In this document: positions 25,461-34,404 of the stretch, piece by piece
Layout of the letters: each line of letters starts with the position of its first letter
Position numbering within the stretch: position 1 is the stretch's first letter
From: CAIYPG01 sp903864555
GTDB lineage: Bacteria > Pseudomonadota > Gammaproteobacteria > Burkholderiales > SG8-39
Reading direction: 5' to 3'
Length of the DNA stretch: 64,000 nucleotides
Assembly: GCA_947474715.1 (NCBI GenBank)
Contig: CANJJT010000001.1
Location: 186,001 to 250,000 of the forward strand
Made by a program: the position numbers and the translations under genes
Notes under the pieces: model-generated
Told to the model about the DNA's origin: nothing
Database searches by the model: none
The model's input: only the letters and a program-made list of their open reading frames with translations

Positions 25461-27113
25461 GTGGACATGAATGACGGTGCAGGTGTGGCAAACGGTGACG
25501 ATTCCTCAGGCCCAGCCGACGCTGCCCACAGTGAGGAAGCCTTGGGCCTGGTGCATGGGGTAGAGCAGATCGATGTCCTCGTCGTGGGCGGTGGCTTTGC
25601 CGGACTGAGCGCGGCGCTGCGCGCCACCGAGTTCGGTCTCAAGGTGGCACTGCTGGAGAAAGGCGCCGGGCCGGTGTGGCCGTGCAACTCGCGCTATTCG
25701 GGCGGCATCTTCCACATCGCCTACGACAATCCGCGCCTGCCGCCGGAGCAACTGCGGGAACTCATCGAAAGCGCCACCAACGGGCTGGCTGACCCGGTGC
25801 TGGCCGAGTCGCTGGCCGTGCATGCCGGCCGCACCATCCAGTGGATGCAGACGCATGGCTCGCGCTTCATCACCCTGGGCCGTTTCGGCTGCGTGCTGGC
25901 GCCGCCGCGGCCGCATACCGCGGGCCTGGTGTGGGAGGGGCGCGGGCCGGATGTCACGCTGCGCGACATGGGCAAGCGTTTCACGCAGGCTGGCGGGCAA
26001 TTGCGCCTGGCCACGCGTGCCGCGAACCTGATCATGGAAGACGGCCGTGTTGTCGGCATCGAGGCGATGTCCGGCGATCAGCGTGTGCAGATCCGGGCGC
26101 GCGCCGTGGTGCTCGCCGATGGCGGCTTCCAGGCCGACCCGGAACTGTTCCGGGCGCACATCGGCCCGGCCCCCGAGGGCGTCAAGCAGCGTGGCGCCGC
26201 CAATGGCACCGGTGATGCGCTGAGGATGGCGCAGGCCGTGGGCGCTGACACCACCGCCTTGCGCGGCTTCTATGGCCATGTGCTGTCGCGCCAGGCCCTG
26301 CATGACGACAAGGTTTGGCCCTATCCGGAACTGGACCACCTGGCCGCCTCCGGCATCGTCGTCAACGATCAGGGCGAGCGCGTGCTCGATGAAGGCGGGC
26401 GCGGCGTCTATATCGCCAATGCCATCGCCGCGCTGGAGGATCCACTTTCGACCAGCCTCGTCTTCGACAGCACGATCTGGGAGCACGCCGGACGCGAGGC
26501 GCGCATCCCGCCCAATCCGCAACTGGAACTGGCCGGTGGCCTGATCCATCGTGCCGATACGTTGGCCGAACTGGCCGACAAGGCAGGCATGCCGGCTGCG
26601 GCCCTGGAGGCGACGGTGGCGGCCTACAACACGGCCTGCGCCGAACAGGCCACCGCGGCGCTGACCCCTGCGCGCACCACCGATCTGGGCGCAGCCGGCC
26701 CCATCCTGAAGGCCCCCTTCTTTGCCGTGCCGGTCTGTGCCGGCATCACCTTCACCATGGGTGGCATACGCATCGATGGCAACGGGCGCGTGCTCGATGC
26801 AGCCGGCCAGGCCATTGCCGGGCTATATGCCGCAGGCTCCTGCACCGGTGGCGTCGATGGTGGGCCGCGTGCGCGCTATGTTGGCGGGCTGATGCGGGCC
26901 GCAGTGTTCGGTCTGCTGGCCGCTGAGGACATCGCCCTGGCGCCTGAGCGTGAAGCGGCCAAGAAGGCCGCCGAAGCCGCCGCCGCCGGCAAGGAGGCAA
27001 AGGCTACCCGGCGCAAAGGCAAAGGCGCCAAGGCCGAGGATGCCGCTGCGGCGGCCACGGCTGAATTGTTCGAGTCCGATCCGCACGAGCCGGCCGCCGA
27101 TGCGGCCGGGTGA
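25461..27113 (+). CDS. FAD-dependent dehydrogenase-like flavoprotein 2 with a charged tail
   Basis: A 550-residue flavoprotein with an N-terminal Ala/Asp-rich stretch, then DVLVVGGGFAGLSAALRATEF and LLEKGAGPVWPCNSRYSGGIF as in TcuA-type tricarballylate dehydrogenases. The FAD loop GGVDGGPRARYVGGLMRAAVF is near residue 470. The last ~60 residues are an Ala/Lys/Glu-rich low-complexity tail (KKAAEAAAAGKEAKATRRKGKG). It is paired with flavoprotein 1 and followed by a racemase-superfamily gene. The start is a GTG at 25461 or ATG at 25467. Confidence 0.85.
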   Translation: MDMNDGAGVANGDDSSGPADAAHSEEALGLVHGVEQIDVLVVGGGFAGLSAALRATEFGLKVALLEKGAGPVWPCNSRYSGGIFHIAYDNPRLPPEQLRELIESATNGLADPVLAESLAVHAGRTIQWMQTHGSRFITLGRFGCVLAPPRPHTAGLVWEGRGPDVTLRDMGKRFTQAGGQLRLATRAANLIMEDGRVVGIEAMSGDQRVQIRARAVVLADGGFQADPELFRAHIGPAPEGVKQRGAANGTGDALRMAQAVGADTTALRGFYGHVLSRQALHDDKVWPYPELDHLAASGIVVNDQGERVLDEGGRGVYIANAIAALEDPLSTSLVFDSTIWEHAGREARIPPNPQLELAGGLIHRADTLAELADKAGMPAAALEATVAAYNTACAEQATAALTPARTTDLGAAGPILKAPFFAVPVCAGITFTMGGIRIDGNGRVLDAAGQAIAGLYAAGSCTGGVDGGPRARYVGGLMRAAVFGLLAAEDIALAPEREAAKKAAEAAAAGKEAKATRRKGKGAKAEDAAAAATAELFESDPHEPAADAAG

Positions 27114-27165
27114 CATCCGGGCCTGCGATAGCGGCCCCCTTTCAACCTGACACAGGAAGACCGAC

Positions 27166-27951
27166 ATGTATGGATGGCGAGCCCGCATAGGCATGGTCAT
27201 GGCCGAAGTGAACACGGCCATGGAGCCCGAATTCAACCGCCTCGCCCCCGAAGGCGTCACCATGCATGCCACTCGCGTGGCCGTGGACGGTGTATCGGTG
27301 CAGGACATGACCCAGTCCGACGAGGACCTCGCGCGCTCGGTGAGCCTGTTGCGCGCGCTCAATCCACGCGTGATTGCCTACTCGTGCAACGGCTCCAACA
27401 TTACCGGCGGCCTGGACGGCGAGGCTTCGCAGGCGCGCGTCATCCGCGAAGCCACCGGCCGGCCCGCCGTGATGGCGGCCACCGCGGTACTGGAAGCCAT
27501 CCATGCGCTGGGCGTGGGCAAGGTGTCCTTCGTGACGGTCTATCCGCCCGATCTCAACGATGCCAACACCCAGTTCTGGAAATCACTGGGCGTGGATGTG
27601 CTGCGCACCGGCGGCTTCAACATGGGTGGCAAGCGCAAGCCCGAGCCGCCCTACTCCACCGAGCCGACCTCCTTCATCGGCCTGCAGGAACCCAAGCTCG
27701 CCTATAACCTCGCGCGCTACATCTACGAACAGGACACACGCGCCGAAGCCGTGGTGGTGATCGGCGGCAACGTGCGCACCATCGAGGCGGCGCGGGCCTT
27801 CGAGATCGACTACGGCATCCCCTTCATCTCCACCAACCTCGCCCTGTTCTGGGCCTCGATGCAGGTAGCCGGCGTGCGCGAGTCCATTCCCGGATACGGC
27901 GTGCTGCTGGAGAAGCAGCCGGCGCTGAAGTGGGTGCGGTTGAAGGATTGA
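27166..27951 (+). CDS. Asp/Glu racemase superfamily (maleate isomerase-like) protein
   Basis: A 261-residue protein starting MYGWRARIGMVMAEVNTAME. Its first catalytic cysteine is retained in IAYSCNGSNITGG (C74). The second site, which in maleate isomerases carries Cys in a C-T-N motif, reads FISTNLALFWASM, with no Cys. Family members isomerise maleate to fumarate or decarboxylate arylmalonates. A single first-site Cys differs from both standard patterns, so the reaction is uncertain. It completes the receptor 2-receptor 3-flavoprotein 1-flavoprotein 2 cluster, 52 bases after the previous gene. Confidence 0.8.
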   Translation: MYGWRARIGMVMAEVNTAMEPEFNRLAPEGVTMHATRVAVDGVSVQDMTQSDEDLARSVSLLRALNPRVIAYSCNGSNITGGLDGEASQARVIREATGRPAVMAATAVLEAIHALGVGKVSFVTVYPPDLNDANTQFWKSLGVDVLRTGGFNMGGKRKPEPPYSTEPTSFIGLQEPKLAYNLARYIYEQDTRAEAVVVIGGNVRTIEAARAFEIDYGIPFISTNLALFWASMQVAGVRESIPGYGVLLEKQPALKWVRLKD

Positions 27952-28023
27952 GCGTGTGCTGAAGTGGCTGTGGCTGTCCGATCGCTCAGAAAGCCACCCG
28001 CGATTGGCACCACCCGGGCTACA

Positions 28024-28794
28024 TCAGTAGTTGTAGCCGAGCACAACGCCAGCGCCGACGTCGGGGCTGTTATTGTTCAGACCCGCAGAGCCGTAGACCT
28101 GTAGTTTCCAGCCGCCTTCAAGTTGGCGAAGCATGTAGGCCATCAGCTCCTGCCGCGGCTTCAGTCCGGTGACAACCGACTGCGCGTAGTCCAGGCTCAT
28201 GCCCACACGAACGGCATCAGAGAGATTGGTCGAAACACCGCCATTCCATAGATAAACGTTCCTGAAATTGACGCCGGCCGGGTCACCTACCCACTTGTAG
28301 CCGCCACCGACATTGACAGTCACCTTCTGGATCGACTTGTAAACGTCAACCAGGGCGGTGTAGTCGGTCTTGCCAGTGCTGAGACCTTTGTCCTTTTCTC
28401 CCGTCGGGAGCTTGATTTTTCCGGTGATGTCGACCAGCCAGCCGTTACCCTCATGGACGGTGTAGGAACTGCCAACGATCAGGTCACCGAAGCCGCTGAC
28501 GGTTCGTTTGTTTGTGTTGGTACTGCCTATTGCAAAATTGCCATCGCCACCGGCGATCACACCGCCGGGACTGGTCATCTGGATCATCGCGGTGGATACC
28601 TTCAGGACCAGCGGCCCATCGCTGTACTTGGCGATCAGGGGAACTGCGGTAATGCTGGTTTTGACGGCATTTCCGTAGGACCCAAGGCTGTAATCCAGAC
28701 CTGAGAGCGCCGTCACTTCTGCGGCAGAAACACTGCCAGCGGCCACACACAACAATACGCCGGAAAAAATTTTGGATGACGTCATTACTTTCAC
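28024..28794 (-). CDS. Putative outer-membrane beta-barrel protein
   Basis: A 256-residue protein with a signal peptide (MKVMTSSKIFSGVLLCVAAG to about residue 24). It is followed by alternating hydrophobic strands (LIVGSSYTV, WLVDITGKIKLPTG, VNVGGGYKWVG) and ends in VVLGYNY, a C-terminal aromatic residue typical of porin-like barrels. It resembles the loosely defined outer-membrane transporter type found next to aromatic or organic-acid catabolic genes. No clear family. A GTG at 28794 and an ATG at 28785 are both possible starts. Confidence 0.7.
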   Translation of the reverse strand: MKVMTSSKIFSGVLLCVAAGSVSAAEVTALSGLDYSLGSYGNAVKTSITAVPLIAKYSDGPLVLKVSTAMIQMTSPGGVIAGGDGNFAIGSTNTNKRTVSGFGDLIVGSSYTVHEGNGWLVDITGKIKLPTGEKDKGLSTGKTDYTALVDVYKSIQKVTVNVGGGYKWVGDPAGVNFRNVYLWNGGVSTNLSDAVRVGMSLDYAQSVVTGLKPRQELMAYMLRQLEGGWKLQVYGSAGLNNNSPDVGAGVVLGYNY

Positions 28795-28924
28795 TTCACC
28801 TTGCTTTTCATTCTTGATCAGGGAAGCAGCGCTCGGGAGGGGCGCTGATCCCTAGATCAAGCTGAAGTTGGGAGATTTATATTTCCGATCACGTTCTTGT
28901 GCTCGGGACTTGGTCGGTCGGTTT

Positions 28925-29227
28925 TCAGCGGTTGCGAGGGCGTTCGATTTTTTCAGGGCGCTCGAGTTTTTCGACGCGCTCGATTCTCTCGGGACGCTCG
29001 ACTTTTTCTATCCTCTCCACCTTTTCGGGACGCTCGACCTTTTCGACTTTCTCAACTTTCTCGACGCGTTCCATCTTTTCAGCTTTTTCCACGCGTTCGG
29101 TCCGTTCCGGCCTGGCGACCCTGGCTTCGGGACGAGCCAACTCCGTTGCCGCAGGGGTGGTCTGGGACAAGGCAGTCAGGCTTGTAAGCGCAAAGCCGAT
29201 TCCTAGGATGAGGCTGGCTGATTTCAT
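28925..29227 (-). CDS. Small secreted tripeptide-repeat protein
   Basis: A 100-residue protein with the signal peptide MKSASLILGIGFALTSLTAL, then a short linker. Residues 40-96 are 19 uninterrupted tripeptides of the form x-E-K/R, where x is V, P, I, L, A, M or T (for example VEK VEK VER PEK). Each tripeptide is charge-neutral, so the tail is a highly charged but balanced polyampholyte, perhaps helical or disordered. I know no family for it. The ATG follows AAGGA at 9 bases. A CRP/FNR-type palindrome is about 90 bases upstream. It is on the same strand as the barrel gene, 130 bases before it. Confidence 0.75.
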   Translation of the reverse strand: MKSASLILGIGFALTSLTALSQTTPAATELARPEARVARPERTERVEKAEKMERVEKVEKVEKVERPEKVERIEKVERPERIERVEKLERPEKIERPRNR

Positions 29228-29865
29228 GTGGATAAGTCCTTGATGATATGAATGAGAAGTTATGTCTCATTTTTAATAATTTTATCGATATAAGACAGCA
29301 AAATCCATTTTTTAAGTGATAAAAATCACATAAATGATCATCAATTCATGTCCTTGTCATTTTGTCCCTGCGAGCAGCTTCGACATGCAATGGCCTGCAA
29401 GTGACGGCTTCAACCTGGGTTTTCTCGACCGGACCAGCGGGGCCAATGGACGTTGGGATGCGCTAGGTAGAGGTAGAGCGCCTGCATGCGCGTAGGGAAG
29501 GACTGAACAAGTGGGCTACGCCCCCCTGGTCTATCCCCCACATCAGAGGAAACATTTGAACGACGCATCCTCGATGCGAAACTTGATCAGTGTTTCCTTA
29601 GATCCAGCAATGCCGCCAGAGCGATGAATGTCCGGGACGGTATCGCAAGCTAAGCGATCACGGTATGCCACATCGAGCTGTTGACCTTCGAGTTGTCCTG
29701 TTGACGCGAGAATGGACGTAATGTGCCTGCCATTGCTCAGGCAAGGCACTGACAATCGACGACCGGATGACCGATAGTCGATGAGTCTCGAAAGTCGTTG
29801 CCGGACTGCCTCTGCCTCCGATGTTCTGGTCCTGTCCGAAGGAGGGGGCAGATTGGGTGGGCGCT
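29228..29865. other. 638-base gene-free stretch, AT-rich at one end
   Basis: From 29228 to about 29360 it is clearly AT-richer than its surroundings and holds the CRP-like palindrome. The rest has normal composition. Minus-strand frames of 70-80 residues lie at 29543-29903, but no family could be recognised; they may be decayed genes. No tRNA was seen. Confidence 0.5.
29315..29330 (-). promoter_or_regulatory. CRP/FNR-type binding site
   Basis: AGTGA-TAAAAA-TCACA, a near-perfect match to TGTGA-N6-TCACA (9 of 10 conserved bases). It is 88 bases upstream of the tripeptide-repeat protein start, a spacing compatible with class I or II activation. Confidence 0.55.
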
Positions 29866-30876
29866 CTACTCCAGCTTGATCCCCGCCGCCTTGACGATGT
29901 CACCCATCGACTTGGTGTCGCGGCGCATCAGTTCCTGGTAGTCGCGCGGGCTGCCGCCGATCACCTTGTAGGCGCCAGCGACGATTTCCTTCTTCAGCTC
30001 GGGCGTGGCCATGGCCTTTTGCGCTTCGCGGTTGAGCAGCTCGGTGATGGGCTGCGGCAGACCGGCCGGGCCGGCCAGGCCGTACCAGATGACCGGTGGA
30101 TCGAAGTGCGGCAGGTCTTCCGTGACAGCGGGCACCTGCGGGAAGGTCGGGTAGCGCTGGTTGTCAAAGGCGACCAGCGCGCGCAGCTTGCCCGAGCTGA
30201 TCAGCGGACCGGCTGCGGCCAGGCTGCTCATCACGATGGACACGTGTCCGCCGAGGAGGTCGGTGATGCCGTTGCCGCCGCCCTTGAACGGGATGTGCGT
30301 CATCTTGACGCCGGCAGCGTGCGCGAACAGCTCGCCCATCATGTGCACACTGGAGCCCACGCCGGCGCTGCCGAAGGTCACCTTGCCGGGGTTCTTCTTC
30401 ACGTAGTCAACCAGCTCCTTCACCGTGCGGGGCGGGAAGTCTTGCGCCACCAGCGCCGCGCCCACATAACTGGCCAGGGCCACGATATAGGTCATGTCCT
30501 TTTCGATGTTGTAGGGCAGCTTGGGGTCGAGCGCGGCGGGAATGGAGGTGGAGCCCGGGGACAGGATGGCGATGGTGTAGCCGTCCGGCTTGGAATCGAT
30601 CATGGCCTTGGTGCCGATCACGCCGCCGGCACCGCCGCGGTTCTCCACCAGCACCGGCTGGTTGAGGCTTTCCTCCATCTTTCTGCTGACCAGGCGTGCC
30701 AGCTTGTCGATGCTGCCGCCAGCGGTGAAGGGACAGATCATCTTGATCGGGCGGTTGGGGAAGGCCTGTGCCTGCGCAAGGCCTGGCAATGCGAGCAGGC
30801 CAAGCAGGGTGGCTGCTGCGCCAAGGGTGCGGATCGAGGGATGGTTTGCCTTCTTCAGGCGCGTGCGCATGGCCAT
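29866..30876 (-). CDS. Bug/TctC family periplasmic solute-binding protein 4
   Basis: A 336-residue receptor with a charged n-region (MAMRTRLKKANHPSIR) and a signal peptide ending LAQAQA. The opening block is FPNRPIKMICPFTAGGSIDKLARLV and the pocket loop HIPFKGGGNGITDLLGGHVSI. It is transcribed leftward from the AT-rich 30.9-31.2 kb gap and probably has its own promoter, because 317 bases separate it from the thioesterase gene. Confidence 0.92.
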   Translation of the reverse strand: MAMRTRLKKANHPSIRTLGAAATLLGLLALPGLAQAQAFPNRPIKMICPFTAGGSIDKLARLVSRKMEESLNQPVLVENRGGAGGVIGTKAMIDSKPDGYTIAILSPGSTSIPAALDPKLPYNIEKDMTYIVALASYVGAALVAQDFPPRTVKELVDYVKKNPGKVTFGSAGVGSSVHMMGELFAHAAGVKMTHIPFKGGGNGITDLLGGHVSIVMSSLAAAGPLISSGKLRALVAFDNQRYPTFPQVPAVTEDLPHFDPPVIWYGLAGPAGLPQPITELLNREAQKAMATPELKKEIVAGAYKVIGGSPRDYQELMRRDTKSMGDIVKAAGIKLE

Positions 30877-31193
30877 GTTGCTGTTCCTTTGTGGTCGGGG
30901 CCGGCAGACCGGCTCCTGGTGTGCAACCGCTCCCTGCTGCTGTTTCTAAGGACCTTGCGACGGCAGGGTCTCGTGCGGACGTTTGGCGGGGTGGCGATGA
31001 AGTGGTCGGACCATATCAGCCACGGCGCGACGCTGTCAATGCAGCCGGAGGCGAGGCGGGCCAATTCTTGAATCGGCCTCAAACGTGACAGATATGGCTG
31101 ATCACATTTATTCAATATGGTTAATATTCATGCTATGTCATACGCGAATTTGATAATATTATACGTACTGTACCGACAGGCCCTGATGGCACC
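30877..31193. other. 317-base intergenic region with AT-rich segment
   Basis: Between the thioesterase stop and the receptor 4 start, both on the minus strand. Bases 31085-31165 are AT-rich, with an ATAATATTAT palindrome. TGGCTGAT occurs as an inverted pair (31015-31022 on the minus strand, 31095-31102 on the plus strand). It probably contains the receptor 4 promoter; no gene is visible. Confidence 0.45.
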
Positions 31194-31688
31194 TCAAACA
31201 GCCTTCGGCCTGGCCGGCATGGCCATGACACGTCCCCGCTCGGCCGGCTGCGGCAGCTTCGCGTGCGTGCGCATCATGCGTGCCAGCAGCGCCTGCGAAA
31301 CATCCGGCATGGCCTCCACGCGCCGCGTGGCGAGATTCACGTGCAGCGACAGCTGTTCCAGCGTCGCCAGCTTGAGGCCGTCGCTGGTCCGCGTCATGAC
31401 ATGGAAGTAGTGCATGCGCTTGGCGTCATGCCCGAGCAGCTGCGTGTTCACCATCACCTCTTCGTCCACCCCGACCTCGTTCTGGTGGGTGACGTGGGCC
31501 TCCACGGCGAAGGTGGATTTGCCGGTGTGGTCGCGATAGGCAAAGCCCAGGTCGACGGCATCGAGGAAGGCGTCGGTGCCATGGTCGAACACCAGCGTGT
31601 AATAGGCCACGTTCATGTGGCCATTGCCATCCAGCCACTCCGGGCGGATGCGCTCGCGCCAGCGCGTGAGCGGTGCCTCGAATTCCAT
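31194..31688 (-). CDS. Hotdog-fold acyl-CoA thioesterase-like protein
   Basis: A 164-residue protein of the 4-hydroxybenzoyl-CoA thioesterase-like type. It has IRPEWLDGNGHMNVAYYTLVFD, with the D-x-x-x-H-M-N catalytic loop, and FAVEAHVTHQNEVGVDEEV. Similar stand-alone domains accompany carnitine and other acyl-CoA pathways. It is 28 bases downstream of receptor 5 in the hyuA-hyuB-M81 unit, suggesting the pathway goes through an acyl-CoA or thioester. A proline/arginine tail ends the protein. Confidence 0.85.
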   Translation of the reverse strand: MEFEAPLTRWRERIRPEWLDGNGHMNVAYYTLVFDHGTDAFLDAVDLGFAYRDHTGKSTFAVEAHVTHQNEVGVDEEVMVNTQLLGHDAKRMHYFHVMTRTSDGLKLATLEQLSLHVNLATRRVEAMPDVSQALLARMMRTHAKLPQPAERGRVMAMPARPKAV

Positions 31689-31716
31689 GTCTGCGGCCTT
31701 TCCGGGTGCCGTCCTG

Positions 31717-32751
31717 TTATTCCTCGAGCTTGATGTTGGCGGCCTTCACCAGGCGCGTCCACTTCTGGCGCTCGGTGGTGAGGAAGCTGCCGAACTGCTC
31801 CGGTGTCATGGCCGGCGGCTCGGCACCCTGCTTGGCCAGCAGGCCCTTGATGTCGGCGCCGGCGAGGGCGCGGTTCACTTCGCCATTTACCCGGGTGACG
31901 ATGGCGCGCTGGGTGCCTGCAGGGGCCAGCACGCCATACCAGGTGCCCGCGGCAAAGCCGGGCAGGCCGGCTTCGGACATGGTGGGCAGGTCCACCGACA
32001 GGGGCGAGCGCTTGCTGGAGGTGGTGGCGAGCACCAGCAGCTTGCCGGCGGCGACATGTTGTTGCACCACATTGATGCCGATGAAGGTCATTTCAATACG
32101 ACCGGCCAGCAAGTCGGTCACCATGGGGCCGACGCCCTTGTAGGCCACATGCACCGATTTCGTCTTGGCGATGTCATCGAACAACTCACCCGCCAGGTGC
32201 GGTGCGCCGCCCACGCCGGAAGAGCCGTAGCGCAGCTTGCCCGGATTGGCACGCGCATAGGCGATCAGGTCCTTGAGAGTCTTCGCGCCAGTGGACGGAT
32301 GGACGATCAGCGAGAAGGGGCTGTCGACGATCAGTGCCACCGGCAGGAAGTGCTTGTCCGGGTCGTACTTGAGGTTGGGACTGACGGCCGGGCCGATGGT
32401 GATCACGCCGGCCGAACCGAACAGCAGGGTGTAACCGTCGGCGGGGGCATTCATCACGGCTTCGGCACCAATGGCGCCATTGGCGCCGCCGCGGTTGTCG
32501 ATGACGATGGCCTGGCCCAGCGACTCGCTGAGTTTGGCACCCACCGGCCGCGCGTAGTAGTCGGCGCCGCCGCCGGGGGCAAAGGGCACGATGAGGCGGA
32601 TGGGCTTGTCGGGATAGGCCTGCGCGGTGGCGAGCTGGGGCAGTGCCAGCGACGCGCCTGCCAGGGCCAGGGCGCTGGCCCCGGCGAGGCGTACAAGGCG
32701 TGTCACGCCGGCCGGGTGGGTCAGGCTGTTGCGGGCTTGAGGCTGTGTCAT
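31717..32751 (-). CDS. Bug/TctC family periplasmic solute-binding protein 5
   Basis: A 344-residue receptor with a long n-region (MTQPQARNSLTHPAGVTRLV) and a signal peptide ending LATAQA. The family opening is YPDKPIRLIVPFAPGGGADYYARPV and the pocket loop HVAYKGVGPMVTDLLAGRIEM. Its position 97 bases after the M81 gene and before the thioesterase gene makes it part of the hydantoinase-type module. Confidence 0.93.
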   Translation of the reverse strand: MTQPQARNSLTHPAGVTRLVRLAGASALALAGASLALPQLATAQAYPDKPIRLIVPFAPGGGADYYARPVGAKLSESLGQAIVIDNRGGANGAIGAEAVMNAPADGYTLLFGSAGVITIGPAVSPNLKYDPDKHFLPVALIVDSPFSLIVHPSTGAKTLKDLIAYARANPGKLRYGSSGVGGAPHLAGELFDDIAKTKSVHVAYKGVGPMVTDLLAGRIEMTFIGINVVQQHVAAGKLLVLATTSSKRSPLSVDLPTMSEAGLPGFAAGTWYGVLAPAGTQRAIVTRVNGEVNRALAGADIKGLLAKQGAEPPAMTPEQFGSFLTTERQKWTRLVKAANIKLEE

Positions 32752-32848
32752 GGTTTTCTCCCTTCGTAACGGTTATCGCTGGCGGTGCTGGTGACTGGTC
32801 TCGACCAACAAACACTGCTTGGAACAAGCAATCTTCGGACCCTTTGCT

Positions 32849-34351
32849 TCAGTTGCGCCCCTGATAGGCCGGTCCCAGGGGATAGAGCTTCACGCCCTTC
32901 CTGAGCTTGGTATAGGGATACATGGTCGGGTCGCTCCAGTGGCCGCCGGGGGCGAGCACCACCAGGATCTCGTCGGCCAGCGGCCCGAAGTCGGCGCGGA
33001 AGTGCACGGTGCTCTTCAAGGCCAGGATTTTCTGCTCGGCCGGTTCGATGCCGACATGGCGGAAAGGCGCCTGGTCATGCGCCTGCATGCGCACGCTGGA
33101 TAGCACGATCTTCACCCCGCCGATCTGCAACTGTGCCATCTTGCCCAGGTTCACGTTGCGGCCGCCCACATGCGGGCCGGTGGTGCGCAGGATGCCGTCG
33201 CCCAGCTTCACCACCTTGAACGTGCCTTCGAAGGGCACCACGCCTGCGGGCCCATGCTTGCCGCCGAGCTTGAGCTTCACCTCATGGCCCTCGCCCGCGG
33301 CATGCGCGGCTGCGGCGGCCTCGGCGTCGCAGAACACGCCCAGACAGGCGCCCTGGGCATTGTTCGCCACCAGCGCGGCCAGCAGGCCGGTGGTGTCGGC
33401 CGTGCCGCCGGCCCCGGGATTGTCCTGGGTGTCAGCCAGGATCACCGAACGCTTCACTTTCGCGGCCAGCGCCATGGCCGCCTTCACCCCCTCGTCGGGG
33501 GCGTAGGTCTGGATGGCGAACTCCGGCTCGCGTCGTTCCACATCATTGGCCAGTTCATCGGCCGTCCTGTCGGCAAGGGCTTGCGTGTAAGCGTGCACTG
33601 ACACCGACGCGCCACACTCGGCCAGGTCCGAAGGCGGAAAGCCGGACAGGTAGGAGCAGTTGAGTACGTCCCCGCCCTCCAGGCTGAGCGCCTTCTCGAC
33701 CACGGCTTTGGACGGATCGATGTCGGTGCATTGCGAGGTGAGCGGAATCAGGAAGGACATCTTGCGGAAGGCGCGTCCGGCCGGCCGGCCGCGCTTGAGC
33801 AGCGTTTCCATGACGCGCGCGGCGCGTTCCCCGGTTTCTTCCTGGTCGATGTGAGGATAGGTGAGGTAGCCGACCAGGCCATCGGTGTGCTTCACCATGG
33901 CTTCGGTGACATTGGCATGCCAGTCGAGCGAAATCACCACCGGGGTGTTCTCGCCGACGGCGGCGCGCACGCGCCGCACCAGCTCGCCTTCGCCATCCTC
34001 GAAGTCGTCGCTGACCATGGCGCCGTGCAGGTCGAGGTAGACGCCATCCACCGGCAGCAGTTCCGACAGACGCCCGATCAGTTCGCCGGCGATGCGCTCA
34101 TAGGCCTCGCGCGTTACCGTGCCCGAGGCCAGCGCTGCGCCCCACACGGTGGGCACGATGTCGTGCCGGGCGTCCATTGCCTTGAGGAAGCCGGAGGTGG
34201 CAAAGGAGGTGTTCTTCAGGCGCTCCAGCACTTCCTTGCCGCGCGACAGCGGCGGGCGTGAGCCGTGGGTGTTGTAGGTCTTCCAGTCGGTGGGCGTGGC
34301 CACGAATGAATTGGTCTCGTGCATGAAGCCGCCGATTGCGATGCGTGCCAT
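32849..34351 (-). CDS. M81 family metallopeptidase (MlrC-like)
   Basis: A 500-residue M81/DUF1485 protein. It starts MARIAIGGFMHETNSFV and has YLDLHGAMVSDDFEDGEGEL, ISLDWHANVT and YPHIDQEETG, which carry the Asp and His metal ligands of the family. MlrC was named for linear microcystin degradation, but most relatives lie beside Bug receptors and hydantoinase-like genes and likely hydrolyse other amide compounds. It sits 53 bases after hyuB on the minus strand and continues the operon. Confidence 0.9.
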   Translation of the reverse strand: MARIAIGGFMHETNSFVATPTDWKTYNTHGSRPPLSRGKEVLERLKNTSFATSGFLKAMDARHDIVPTVWGAALASGTVTREAYERIAGELIGRLSELLPVDGVYLDLHGAMVSDDFEDGEGELVRRVRAAVGENTPVVISLDWHANVTEAMVKHTDGLVGYLTYPHIDQEETGERAARVMETLLKRGRPAGRAFRKMSFLIPLTSQCTDIDPSKAVVEKALSLEGGDVLNCSYLSGFPPSDLAECGASVSVHAYTQALADRTADELANDVERREPEFAIQTYAPDEGVKAAMALAAKVKRSVILADTQDNPGAGGTADTTGLLAALVANNAQGACLGVFCDAEAAAAAHAAGEGHEVKLKLGGKHGPAGVVPFEGTFKVVKLGDGILRTTGPHVGGRNVNLGKMAQLQIGGVKIVLSSVRMQAHDQAPFRHVGIEPAEQKILALKSTVHFRADFGPLADEILVVLAPGGHWSDPTMYPYTKLRKGVKLYPLGPAYQGRN

Positions 34352-34404
34352 GGCTACCCTCTCCTGATTGGTGTGCTGTGGGTCATGTGGGTGTCGTTTT
34401 ATGT

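Noticed and set aside
29543..29903. Two short minus-strand frames in the AT-rich-flanked gap
   Set aside because: No ribosome site, no recognisable domain, and one overlaps the end of receptor 4; kept only as possible gene remnants.
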